DNA from: an uncultured Acetatifactor sp.
GTDB taxonomy: Bacteria > Bacillota > Clostridia > Lachnospirales > Lachnospiraceae
Direction: 5' to 3'
Assembly: GCA_934426825.1 (NCBI GenBank)
Contig: CAKRYI010000003.1
Location: forward strand, 1 to 64,000
DNA length: 64,000 bases
In this document: one piece after another, positions 33,501 to 41,481 of the stretch
How the letters are laid out: each line of letters begins with the position of its first letter
How positions within the stretch are numbered: the first letter of the stretch is position 1
Position numbers and translations under genes: made by a program
Notes under the pieces: generated by a model
Seen by the model: only the letters and a program-made list of their open reading frames with translations
Databases searched by the model: none
What the model was told of the DNA's origin: nothing

Positions 33501-34942
33501 ATCAGGCGGAATCCTATCTGACCGGATTTTCCAATCCCCTGTGCCGCTCCAACATCACCCAAAACACCCTGACTTCCGGGGTGAAAGGGTACTATGTGGT
33601 GTATGACGAAAGACCGGACACCCTTGTGACGGCAGGAAACGGAACGTTCCGGGCGGAAAGGTCTGTGGAACTGTCCGTTTCCGACACCACAAGATACCTT
33701 CATGTGGCGGCGGTGGACGTGGCGGGAAACCTGTCGGAAACCGCCCATTTCCCGGTGGGAAGGGATGCGGCGGCATGGAAGCTGTATACAAGACAGATGC
33801 AGATAACGGAGGGGGACAACGTCTATCCGGCGCCGGAAGAAAAAACCTTTTATGTAAGGAGTGACGGAAAGACGCCGTTTTTGTTACAGATGGAAGGCTA
33901 TCTGGACGGCACGGCCAGGGAGAACTACCAGATAAACAATGCGGTGTACGAATCCCGGACAGACGGACAGACGGCAAGAAACAGTATCCGGACGCCCTCC
34001 CGGCCCATACAGGACGGTGAAATCCGCACGGAGGCGGGAGAACTGGGTTATACCACAAGCGGAACAACCTTCCTTACGCTGTACCCCTATTCTTATACCG
34101 TGAGAAGCGGACGGAACCGGGAACTGGCTTCTTATCAAAAATTCATGCTGGAGGCGGAAGCATCCGGAAAGACCATTTACCTGATTCCCAGAGTGGAAGC
34201 CGACTATGGGGAAGATATGGTTTCCTCGGAGCTTTCGCTGGATGAGAAAAACGGCATTGTGCTTATCGGGGACGGGGAGGCGCCGGTGATAAAGGGACTG
34301 GAAATCTTAGAGAACCGGGAACTGATTGACCGGGGCGCCGGTGAGGTGAATGTGGTTATCACTGCCGAGGATGACTTAAGCGGTGTGAGGGAACTGTATG
34401 TCAAGATAGCGAACACGGACAACTTCATTGAAAAGACCTATCCGGCGGATGCGGACGGAACCGTGCGGATAACGCTGACAAAAGATGAACCTATTTTCAG
34501 CGGGGATTTTGTGGTGACAGCATATGCCACGGATAACGTGGGAAACCGGCGGGAAGTGACGGAAGGAACCACGGAGTTTCTGCTGACCGCAAAGGTTGAG
34601 CGTATGTTAGAGCCGCACACTCCCATCTTTAAGAGAGGGGAAAGCGGTGTTCTTACCATAACCACCTATGGCTATGCGGAGCGGGTGGAAGTGGAGTTCC
34701 CGGAGGAAATGACGAGGCTGGATAACAGCTTAAATGTGGTTTTTGATTACGGAGATGAGACACAGTATGTCAGAGAAGAGAAGGTGCAGTTTATGATTCC
34801 GACAGGCACGCCGGAGAATACACAGTATCAGATAACCGTGCGGGCATATAAGGGTGATAAGCAACTGGAGGAATATCCGGTTTTGGCGAATGTAGCAGTA
34901 AAGGGAACTCTTTCGGGAGAGATAAGAACCCGACTGCGATAA
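30560..34942 (+). CDS. Giant secreted surface protein with InlB B-repeats and Gly-rich domain
   Basis: A 1460-residue secreted protein. Signal peptide, residues 1-25 (QWIYRVVISFLVFLCLGISV then KAA). Residues 100-190 have paired Cys (CADC, CPFC, HTC). InlB/Listeria-Bacteroides beta-repeats lie at about 240-292 (SGYEFDGWNTKPDGTGQ to LYAQW) and 305-453 (KAGYSFGGWYYDAGF to LYAQW). A Gly-rich domain spans about 517-650, an FN3-like module about 940-1070, and Ig-like repeats about 1230-1460 (DDLSGVRELYVKI, TDNVGNRRE). No LPXTG motif or C-terminal membrane anchor is visible. Set between cpaB and the prepilin peptidase, it is a candidate Tad-associated adhesin or tip protein. Confidence 0.8.
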   Translation: MKQWIYRVVISFLVFLCLGISVKAAEKETIYNSPYVTFSPDGMAWTTNAGDKAVEWYPKGTTVSTGIPSSLRALEEGEHYYDSYRQGEVPVGRWEVIWQPGRCIHDGYPLETDFHGVHFRRQSCLAQHYSGWKAYCADCGEEITYMFLYMSKEATASIDYLNLRDNLAYYYLCPFCSNLEQGAEMKSHTCKVISWNRYRVVYNPNYDALSLGGYMSDSIHMYNNADTYEGDTVTPVTHLTQNSYVRSGYEFDGWNTKPDGTGQSFTDGQEIFNLTSENWGGEKNTQQGTITLYAQWRRSRSTLQVNPGGGTYGGRTGITSVVRDFDSEYVLASQELQAPKGYTVSFETNGGTSVSPITGTRHFSEWQMEQPFAGKMYRQGTPQAWYLFWVPDGNVDTVTALYEHDPVTLPATAKAGYSFGGWYYDAGFTLPAGGAGEQIVPSGNLTLYAQWVDLVLQAKDNYAVNGGTGAVDLSWSQSDGNNKTYRLYQSRDRQHWLQINDAADISSRTSVEEAWGCTGRAGTYTVPYTGLYTLTANGAQGGSYGSLKGGLGGRITAKVWLNKGEVLTYTVGGQNDFHGGGSATAYGNGGGSTVVSSNQKGVLLTAGGGGGASPSGAGGAGGSSASVVSGAAGENGMAGGGGGYRGGTAGELIRHSHTESCYQTENDTTGGSTAFYASIRCDGSDRSNVFQYNGVPFATNTATGAGVSGHSTGFVNAFLQGTVGNSSTYISTPHAGKLSFSVKADAWGEGADIYPSYAVYSTGGVCLQTVDLKAAVEQYATKDTGSAVFCTRCSPNAKRGYDNRTYRLPFFTGSRRQSDGGSCGHTGVPTTETFTGTVTVDIPEGTSGVYLVQRIRLNYNNAWFGSEISNVQFTYSYTRRICGMEEGQVVSSKPAYGGSNYVNTACAYAYTTEAGKQEGNGSFAISSESIGFVDTLNLEGVTARDYAAPEKVGGFQAEVLSVDRIRAAWEEAKDRGTTYYHQAESYLTGFSNPLCRSNITQNTLTSGVKGYYVVYDERPDTLVTAGNGTFRAERSVELSVSDTTRYLHVAAVDVAGNLSETAHFPVGRDAAAWKLYTRQMQITEGDNVYPAPEEKTFYVRSDGKTPFLLQMEGYLDGTARENYQINNAVYESRTDGQTARNSIRTPSRPIQDGEIRTEAGELGYTTSGTTFLTLYPYSYTVRSGRNRELASYQKFMLEAEASGKTIYLIPRVEADYGEDMVSSELSLDEKNGIVLIGDGEAPVIKGLEILENRELIDRGAGEVNVVITAEDDLSGVRELYVKIANTDNFIEKTYPADADGTVRITLTKDEPIFSGDFVVTAYATDNVGNRREVTEGTTEFLLTAKVERMLEPHTPIFKRGESGVLTITTYGYAERVEVEFPEEMTRLDNSLNVVFDYGDETQYVREEKVQFMIPTGTPENTQYQITVRAYKGDKQLEEYPVLANVAVKGTLSGEIRTRLR

Positions 34943-35006
34943 ATTTCGATTGCAATAAATCTCGATTTCAATAAAAGTCGGAGGGATATAAGGAGAAAAA
35001 ATAGAA

Positions 35007-35630
35007 TTGTACGGAATTATCATTTATATAGTTGCCGGAGCAAGCCTCTTTCTGATAAACCGGATAGAGGGCGGAAATTGGGAACCATGCAAAAAAGAAA
35101 AAACAGGAATCCTTCTGTATAGTATATCGTTGGGGTGCCTGACAGCCATGTTTACAAAAGAACAGTACACAGCCGGATTTTTTCTGTCTGTTTTGGCGGG
35201 AAGCCTCCTTTTTGCCTGTGTGACCGATATGCGTTGCCATGAAGTGTTTCGGTTTACATGGTGGATTGGAGGGGGAAGCGGCATTTGTTTTCTGACCGTA
35301 GAGATTTTGCGCCGGGAGAAACTGCCGGAGGGACTTTTGCTTTTACCGCTGTATCTGCTGGTGCAGGAAAAGCTGTTTTCCAAAACATATGGCAGGGCGG
35401 ACAGCCACGCATTCTCTGTATGTGCCATAATGCAGTGTGCCTTGGGAATGAATACGGAATGGTATTTTCTGCATATGGTGCTGGCGTTTTGCGGTCTCAT
35501 CATTGTGCAGGCATTTCATAAAAATATCGGACGGTGGGGAAAATTGAAGGAGCCGGTGGCATTTCTTCCATATATAACAGCTTCATTTTGGGGAGTGCTG
35601 GTGGTATGGAAGAGATTCTATGCACAATGA
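35007..35630 (+). CDS. Type IV prepilin peptidase, CpaA/TadV-like
   Basis: A 207-residue membrane protein with about six hydrophobic segments. The two catalytic aspartates of the A24 family fit VTDMRCHEV (first) and YGRADSHAFSV (second, in place of GxGD). It would cut the Flp1-like pilin made from 27392. The start is a TTG with AAGGAG 11 bases upstream. It ends the Tad block. The divergent active-site context lowers certainty a little. Confidence 0.75.
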   Translation: MYGIIIYIVAGASLFLINRIEGGNWEPCKKEKTGILLYSISLGCLTAMFTKEQYTAGFFLSVLAGSLLFACVTDMRCHEVFRFTWWIGGGSGICFLTVEILRREKLPEGLLLLPLYLLVQEKLFSKTYGRADSHAFSVCAIMQCALGMNTEWYFLHMVLAFCGLIIVQAFHKNIGRWGKLKEPVAFLPYITASFWGVLVVWKRFYAQ

Positions 35631-35652
35631 TTGTATATTTATGTGAACATTC

Positions 35653-35681
35653 TTGCATTTTCACGGAAAAAGTGTTATATT
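35653..35681 (+). promoter_or_regulatory. Promoter of the polar amino-acid ABC operon
   Basis: TTGCAT (35653-35658) and TATATT (35676-35681) with a 17-base spacer. Confidence 0.65.
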
Positions 35682-35725
35682 AAGTCGTATTTCAAGAATG
35701 AAAGAAATCATAGGAGGATAAGATT

Positions 35726-36571
35726 ATGAAAAAATTCATGGCTATGTTAATGGCAACAGCTCTTTGCGTGTCAACTCTGAGCGCATGTGGCAATAATGCC
35801 GCTGACAACGCAGGAACATCTGCTGCATCTACAGAATCCACAGCAACAGAGAGCACAGAAACAGAGACTACTACAGAAGGAACGGAAGCAACTGAAGCAA
35901 CCGATGGACAGGTTTTCACTGTCGGAACCAATGCGGAGTTCCCTCCTTTCGAGTATGTTGGTGATGACGGAGAACCCGATGGATTTGACGTTGCACTGAT
36001 TAAGGCAGTAGGCGAGAAACTTGGCATGGAAGTTAAGGTAGAGAACATGGAGTTTGACTCTTTGGTAAGCTCTATCGGCAACAGAATTGACGCTGCTATC
36101 GCAGGTATGACAGTTACCGACGAGCGTAAGGAGCAGGTAGATTTCTCCAATCCTTATTACGAGGCAGTTCAGTATGTTATCGTTGCTGCTGACTCCGATA
36201 TTGCAACTGCAGATGATTTAAAAAATAAGACCATCGGCAGCCAGTTGGGAACCACCGGTATGTTCCTTTCCGAGGACATCGAGGGCGCTACCACCCAGAC
36301 CTACAACAGAGCTATTGATGCTGTTAACGATCTGGTAAACGGCAGAGTAGACCTTGTTATCATCGACAAGAACCCTGCACAGGTATTTGAGACCAAGTTT
36401 GAAGGCAAAGTAAAGATTATTGACGGCGCTGAATTCGGATTTGAGACCGAGGAATACGCTATTGCTCTTCCTAAGGGAAGCGACATGGTAGAGAAGGTTA
36501 ATCAGGCATTGGATGACCTGAAGGCTGACGGTACTTTTGATAAGCTGGTAGCTGAGTATATCGGAGAGTAA
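35726..36571 (+). CDS. Polar amino-acid ABC transporter substrate-binding lipoprotein
   Basis: A 281-residue lipoprotein: signal to STLSAC (lipid Cys 21), Thr/Glu-rich linker to about residue 60, then a PAAT-type binding fold (VGTNAEFPPFEYVGDDGEPD, AAIAGMTVTDERKEQVDFSN, GSQLGTTG). This cluster-3 family binds polar or basic amino acids or cystine; the ligand is not certain. AGGAGG precedes the ATG. A strong terminator stands between it and the permease gene. Confidence 0.92.
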   Translation: MKKFMAMLMATALCVSTLSACGNNAADNAGTSAASTESTATESTETETTTEGTEATEATDGQVFTVGTNAEFPPFEYVGDDGEPDGFDVALIKAVGEKLGMEVKVENMEFDSLVSSIGNRIDAAIAGMTVTDERKEQVDFSNPYYEAVQYVIVAADSDIATADDLKNKTIGSQLGTTGMFLSEDIEGATTQTYNRAIDAVNDLVNGRVDLVIIDKNPAQVFETKFEGKVKIIDGAEFGFETEEYAIALPKGSDMVEKVNQALDDLKADGTFDKLVAEYIGE

Positions 36572-36591
36572 TTTTTATACAAAATATGCAC

Positions 36592-36631
36592 GAAAAAGAA
36601 AAGAATGGCTTGTGCCATTCTTTTCTTTTTG
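36592..36631 (+). terminator. Intra-operon terminator after the binding-protein gene
   Basis: AAAAAGAAAAGAATGGC pairs with GCCATTCTTTTCTTTTT around TTGT. Partial termination here would give more binding protein than permease and ATPase. Confidence 0.88.
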
Positions 36632-36716
36632 CTATATTAAGGTAAGTGAGATAAAAGAACGTGTCTGCATGTCAGGCACTCCTTAATATATTTACTAGAA
36701 AGGCAAAGGAATTAGT

Positions 36717-37418
36717 ATGCAGAATATTATGCAGAATATCTGGCAACATATTTATGCGGCCTTCATTGAAGCAGACAGATGGAAACTTTATTTGAAAGGT
36801 CTTGGAGTAACACTGGAGGTATCGTTTTATGCGGCTTTAATCGGTATTGTAATCGGAACCATAGCTGCTTTTCTGAAACTGTCTACCAGAAAGAACGGTT
36901 CCCGTACCATCGCATCCCGGATTGCGGGGGCTTATATTGATATTATCCGGGGTACGCCGACAACGGTACAGTTGTTGATTATGTGGTCCGGAATTCTGGC
37001 AAGCTGTAAAAACAGCGTATTGATTGCAAGCCTGACCTTTGGTATCAACTCCGGTGCCTATGTGGCGGAAATTGTCAGAGCGGGTATTCTTGCAGTGGAC
37101 AAGGGACAGATGGAAGCGGGAAGGTCTTTGGGACTGAACAAATTGCAGACCATGCGCTATATCGTTGTGCCTCAGGCATTCAAGAGTATTTTACCTCCGC
37201 TAGGCAATGAGTTTATTGTGCTGATTAAGGAGACGTCCATTGTAGGATATGTAGGAATGAGTGACCTTACCCGTGTTGCCAATCAGATGACCTCCAAGTT
37301 GTTTGATGTGTTTACACCGTTACTTGGAATTGCATTCGTCTACTTTATATTGACCAAGGTGTTGTCATTCCTGTTGGCAAAGCTGGAGAGGAGGCTGCGT
37401 AGAAGTGATAATCGTTAA
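36717..37418 (+). CDS. Polar amino-acid ABC transporter permease
   Basis: A 233-residue permease of the HisMQ/GlnP type with about five membrane segments: LYLKGLGVTLEVSFYAALIG, DIIRGTPTTVQLLIMW, and the EAA coupling loop EAGRSLGLNKLQTMRYIVVP. It overlaps the ATPase gene by 14 bases. Confidence 0.93.
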   Translation: MQNIMQNIWQHIYAAFIEADRWKLYLKGLGVTLEVSFYAALIGIVIGTIAAFLKLSTRKNGSRTIASRIAGAYIDIIRGTPTTVQLLIMWSGILASCKNSVLIASLTFGINSGAYVAEIVRAGILAVDKGQMEAGRSLGLNKLQTMRYIVVPQAFKSILPPLGNEFIVLIKETSIVGYVGMSDLTRVANQMTSKLFDVFTPLLGIAFVYFILTKVLSFLLAKLERRLRRSDNR

Positions 37419-38127
37419 GGATTTACATAAACAATTTGAGGATAACCATGTACTGCAGGGTGTAAATTATCATATTCATCCCGGCGAGAAAATCGTTGTG
37501 GTAGGACCGTCCGGTTCCGGCAAAAGTACCTTTTTAAGATGCCTGAATCTGTTGGAGACGCCCACCAGCGGCGAAATCTGGTTTGACGGACAGTTGATTA
37601 CAGATAAGAAAACAGATATTAACAAGGTAAGACAGCATATGGGAATGGTATTCCAGCATTTCAATCTGTTTAATAATCTCACCATTATGAAAAATATTAC
37701 ACTGGCGCCTACCAAGTTAAAGCTGATGTCGGAGGAGGAGGCAAAGGAAAATGCTTTGCGTCTGCTGAATCGTGTCGGACTGGCAGAAAAGGCGGATGCC
37801 TACCCCAGCTCTTTGAGCGGCGGACAGAAGCAGAGAATTGCCATTGTGCGTTCCCTTGCCATGAATCCCAGAGTAATGCTTTTCGACGAGCCGACCTCCG
37901 CGCTGGACCCTGAAATGGTAGGGGAAGTTTTGGAAGTTATGAAAGAACTGGCAGAAAGTGGTATGACCATGGTTGTTGTTACACATGAGATGGGATTTGC
38001 CAGAGAAGTGGGTACGAAGGTTCTTTTCATGGATGGTGGAAATATTGTGGAGGAAAATACTCCGCAGGAATTTTTCAATAATCCGCAGAGCCCCAGATTG
38101 CAGGAGTTTTTATCAAAAGTATTGTAA
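37405..38127 (+). CDS. Polar amino-acid ABC transporter ATP-binding protein
   Basis: A 240-residue GlnQ-type ATPase: Walker A GPSGSGKSTFLRCLNLLE, Q-loop MVFQHFNLFNNLTIMKN, signature LSGGQKQRIAIVRSLA, Walker B VMLFDEPTSALDPEMV and switch VTHEMGFARE. The start codon is ATT-like in context; the ATG at 37405 overlaps the permease end. It completes a three-gene importer. Confidence 0.93.
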   Translation: MIIVKDLHKQFEDNHVLQGVNYHIHPGEKIVVVGPSGSGKSTFLRCLNLLETPTSGEIWFDGQLITDKKTDINKVRQHMGMVFQHFNLFNNLTIMKNITLAPTKLKLMSEEEAKENALRLLNRVGLAEKADAYPSSLSGGQKQRIAIVRSLAMNPRVMLFDEPTSALDPEMVGEVLEVMKELAESGMTMVVVTHEMGFAREVGTKVLFMDGGNIVEENTPQEFFNNPQSPRLQEFLSKVL

Positions 38128-38132
38128 GTCGG

Positions 38133-38173
38133 ACAGGCTGCGCGGAAGATTGCTCCGTGGCAGCCTGTTTTTA
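38133..38173 (+). terminator. Rho-independent terminator
   Basis: ACAGGCTGC and GCAGCCTGT pair, with an inner GCGGA/TCCGT stem, and are followed by TTTTT. It ends the amino-acid transporter operon. Confidence 0.9.
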
Positions 38174-38213
38174 ATTACAGGCAGCACAACATATTGCGAG
38201 GAGGTCACCGGAT

Positions 38214-39248
38214 ATGATTACTATTTCCCTGTGCATGATTGTAAAAAATGAAGAGAAAATACTGGCACGGTGTCTGGACAGCATTGTGGATTTGATGGAC
38301 GAGGTGGTAATTGTGGACACCGGTTCCACGGATGCCACAAAAGAAATTGCAAGGCGTTATACGGATAAAATTTATGATTTTGCATGGATTCATGATTTCA
38401 GTGCAGCAAGGAATTTCGCATTTTCCAAGGCTACAGGAGAATACATTTATTCGGCGGATGCGGATGAGGTGCTGTCGGAGGAAAACAGAGAGCGTTTCCG
38501 TGTGTTAAAAGAAACGCTGCTTCCCGAAGTGGAAATCGTACAGATGAAATACGGCAACCAATTAAGTCAGGGGACGGTGTATAATTTTGATGAGGAGTAT
38601 CGCCCTAAGTTATTCAAGAGACAGCGGGAGTTTGTCTGGGTGGAACCCATCCATGAGACGGTCAGACTGGAGCCGGTGGTGTTTGACAGTGATATTGTCA
38701 TTACGCATCTTCCGCAGGAAAATCATGGAAAGCGTGATTTGCAGAATTTTGAGAGACAGATAAAGAATGGGATGACGCTCTCAAGACGGCTTCACGGAAT
38801 GTACGCAAGAGAACTTTATCTGACCGGTGAAAAAGAGGATTTTGAAATTGCGGCGGAGTATTTTCAAAGTGCGGCGGCAGATGCGGGAAGAAGTGCGGAT
38901 GAAATGGTGGAGGCATGCTGTGTTGCGGCGAAGGCTGCACGACTGGCAGGACAGGACAGACTGTTCTTTAAGTATTGCTCTAAGGTGATTGCAGGCGATG
39001 GCTGCTCGGAAATCTGTTATGAAATGGGACAGTACCATGAGGACGCAGGAGACTATGAGGAGGCGGCGGTCTGGTATTATAATGCAGCGTATGAGACTGC
39101 ACCGGTGCTGTCGCTGACCACGGGAGGAACGAAACCCTTGGAGGGACTGGTGAGATGTTACCGCCAGCTTGGCATGGAGGAACAGGCTCAGGACTATCAG
39201 GCAGAGTATGAAAAACGCAAAGAATGTGAGCAGTCAGCGGTAGGCTGA
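38214..39248 (+). CDS. Glycosyltransferase family 2 with C-terminal TPR-like region
   Basis: A 344-residue cytosolic enzyme. The GT2 fold is clear: ISLCMIVKNEEKILARCLDS, VVIVDTGSTDATKEIA, HDFSAARNFAFSKATGEYI and the DxD-containing YSADADEVLSEE. After about residue 215 comes a helix-rich region with TPR-like repeats (YFQSAAADAGRSADEMVEAC; YHEDAGDYEEAAVWYYNAAY). The pattern is like SunS-type and TPR-glycosyltransferases acting on peptides or surface glycans. Acceptor unknown. It stands alone after a terminator. Confidence 0.88.
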   Translation: MITISLCMIVKNEEKILARCLDSIVDLMDEVVIVDTGSTDATKEIARRYTDKIYDFAWIHDFSAARNFAFSKATGEYIYSADADEVLSEENRERFRVLKETLLPEVEIVQMKYGNQLSQGTVYNFDEEYRPKLFKRQREFVWVEPIHETVRLEPVVFDSDIVITHLPQENHGKRDLQNFERQIKNGMTLSRRLHGMYARELYLTGEKEDFEIAAEYFQSAAADAGRSADEMVEACCVAAKAARLAGQDRLFFKYCSKVIAGDGCSEICYEMGQYHEDAGDYEEAAVWYYNAAYETAPVLSLTTGGTKPLEGLVRCYRQLGMEEQAQDYQAEYEKRKECEQSAVG

Positions 39249-39416
39249 CCTGACGCAAAATCTGCCGGCTCAGATGCGGAATCAGCCCATCCACAGAACT
39301 TCTCTGCCAGCCCGGCTGGACGAAAAAACAGATACATGCTAAAATAAGCGCAATGTATAAAAATGTATATAAGATATAAATGGATATATGGAATAAAAAA
39401 GTGAGGTAAACCAACA

Positions 39417-40478
39417 ATGAAGTGGGAAGAGAATGTGAGAAAAGTTGTCCCTTATGTAGCGGGAGAACAGCCGAATAAACAAAATATGATTAAGTTAAAT
39501 ACAAACGAATGTCCCTATCCGCCCGCACCGGGAGTGAAACGGCTGGCGGAAACCCTGCATGTGGATGCACTGCGGCTCTATCCCGACGCGCAGGTAACTT
39601 CCCTGACAGATGCCCTTGCGGAATATTATGGGGTGTCACCGAAGCAGGTGTTTGTGGGTGTCGGCTCTGATGATGTGCTTTCCATGGCATTTTTGACCTT
39701 TTTTAACAGTGACAAACCCATACTTTTCCCGGATGTCACCTATTCTTTTTATGATGTGTGGGCGGATTTGTACCGGATTCCCTACAAGACCTGTGCCCTG
39801 GACGAAAATTGGCACATTTGTCCGGAGGATTATAAACAGCCCAACGGCGGTGTGATTTTCCCCAATCCCAATGCACCCACCGGAGTGCTGGAGAGTCCGG
39901 ATACCGTGGAAGAAATTTTACGAGCCAACCGGGATGTGGTGGTTATTGTGGATGAGGCATACATAGATTTCGGCGGAACCAGTGCGTTATCACTGCTTGA
40001 AAAATATGACAATCTGCTGATTGTGCAGACCTTTTCCAAATCCCGCGCCATGGCAGGACTGAGAATCGGTTTCTGTATCGGAAGCGAGCAGATGATTCAG
40101 TACCTCAATGACGTCAAGTTTTCCTTTAATTCCTACACCATGAATCTGCCGTCGCAGGTGATGGGTGTGGAAGCGGTAAAGGATGACGTTTATTTTAAAA
40201 ATACCACAGCCAAAATTGTGGCTACCAGAGAGAGGATGAAAAAAGAGTTAGGGGAGCTTGGATTTTTCTTCCCGGACTCCAAGACAAATTTCCTGTTTGC
40301 CACTCACGAAAGTGTCCCTGCCGGTGAGATTTTTCAGGCATTGAGGGAGCATGACATTTATGTGCGCCACTGGGACAAGCCGAGGATTGGAAACTATCTG
40401 CGAATCACCATCGGTACGGATGAGCAGATGGATAAACTGGTTGCCTTTTTGAAACAGTATCTGGCAAAGAGAGCATAG
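39417..40478 (+). CDS. hisC: Histidinol-phosphate aminotransferase family protein
   Basis: A 353-residue fold-type I PLP aminotransferase. The PLP Lys lies in QTFSKSRAMAGLRIGF; NTNECPYPPAPGV, VIFPNPNAPTGV and VIVDEAYIDF match HisC. It normally converts imidazole-acetol phosphate to histidinol phosphate. It is not next to other his genes, so a role with another aromatic or keto acid cannot be excluded. The 168 bases before it hold no gene that I can support. Confidence 0.88.
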   Translation: MKWEENVRKVVPYVAGEQPNKQNMIKLNTNECPYPPAPGVKRLAETLHVDALRLYPDAQVTSLTDALAEYYGVSPKQVFVGVGSDDVLSMAFLTFFNSDKPILFPDVTYSFYDVWADLYRIPYKTCALDENWHICPEDYKQPNGGVIFPNPNAPTGVLESPDTVEEILRANRDVVVIVDEAYIDFGGTSALSLLEKYDNLLIVQTFSKSRAMAGLRIGFCIGSEQMIQYLNDVKFSFNSYTMNLPSQVMGVEAVKDDVYFKNTTAKIVATRERMKKELGELGFFFPDSKTNFLFATHESVPAGEIFQALREHDIYVRHWDKPRIGNYLRITIGTDEQMDKLVAFLKQYLAKRA

Positions 40479-40611
40479 CGGACGTTAAATTTCTATTAAT
40501 ATTCGACCAATCCGGTAGGCAGAATACAGGTTTATAATTATAATGGGTTTGTTGTGTGTCCGAAAATGACAAAAAACAACGCATTATTACACAGAGAATG
40601 GAGATTAAAAG

Positions 40612-41457
40612 ATGATTAAGAGTATTCTAAAAGGTATGGTAATCGGCATTGCCAACATTATTCCCGGTGTCAGCGGCGGAACCATGATGGTATCCATGGG
40701 AATCTATGATAAACTGATTCATTGTGTGACGCATTTGTTCAGTGAGTTTAAAAAGAGTCTGGCATTTCTTCTGCCTATCGCACTCGGCATGGGAATTGCC
40801 ATAGTGGGAAGTTCTTTTGGACTGGAATATTTGTTTGCAACCTTTCCCATACAGACAAACCTGTTGTTTATCGGTCTGATTCTCGGCGGACTTCCGGCAA
40901 TCTGGAAGAATGTGAAGGGAAATAAAATAAAGCCGGGACATATTCTGGCGGGAGTTTTGTTTTTTGCACTGGTAGTCGGCATGGCAATCATGGGAGAATC
41001 CGAGGGCAATGCTGCAGATTTGTCCTTTGGGCTTGTGAATGTACTTAAGCTGTTCGGTGTCGGTGTGGTGGCAGCGGCTACCATGGTGATTCCGGGAGTC
41101 AGCGGTTCCATGATGCTGTTGCTTATGGGATATTACAATCCCATTATCAATTCCATCAATGACTTTTTCCGCTCTTTGGCGGCACGGGATATGGACGGAA
41201 TCCTTAAGGAATTTGGTATTCTGGTTCCCTTCGGAATCGGTGTGGTTGTGGGAATTTTCCTGATTGCCAAACTGATTGAGATTATATTTGAAAAATGCCC
41301 GCTTTATGCGTACTGGGCAATTATCGGTCTGATTGTGGCGTCCCCGATTGCTATCATTGCCATGGGAAGTTTCCCGGCAGTGACCGTGATGAGCGCAGTG
41401 ACCGGCGTGATTGCACTGGCAGCCGGAGTGGTTGTTGCATTAAAACTGGGTGAATAA
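40612..41457 (+). CDS. DUF368 family membrane protein
   Basis: A 281-residue polytopic protein with about eight hydrophobic segments and two repeats of the DUF368 signature: IIPGVSGGTMMVSMGIYDKL near the N-terminus and VIPGVSGSMMLLLMGYYNPI at about residue 160. DUF368 proteins have been linked to undecaprenyl-phosphate recycling at the membrane (PopT-type), so that is a reasonable hypothesis here. It ends 24 bases before the methyltransferase gene. Confidence 0.88.
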   Translation: MIKSILKGMVIGIANIIPGVSGGTMMVSMGIYDKLIHCVTHLFSEFKKSLAFLLPIALGMGIAIVGSSFGLEYLFATFPIQTNLLFIGLILGGLPAIWKNVKGNKIKPGHILAGVLFFALVVGMAIMGESEGNAADLSFGLVNVLKLFGVGVVAAATMVIPGVSGSMMLLLMGYYNPIINSINDFFRSLAARDMDGILKEFGILVPFGIGVVVGIFLIAKLIEIIFEKCPLYAYWAIIGLIVASPIAIIAMGSFPAVTVMSAVTGVIALAAGVVVALKLGE

Positions 41458-41481
41458 AAGTTGGATACAAGGGGGTTACTC

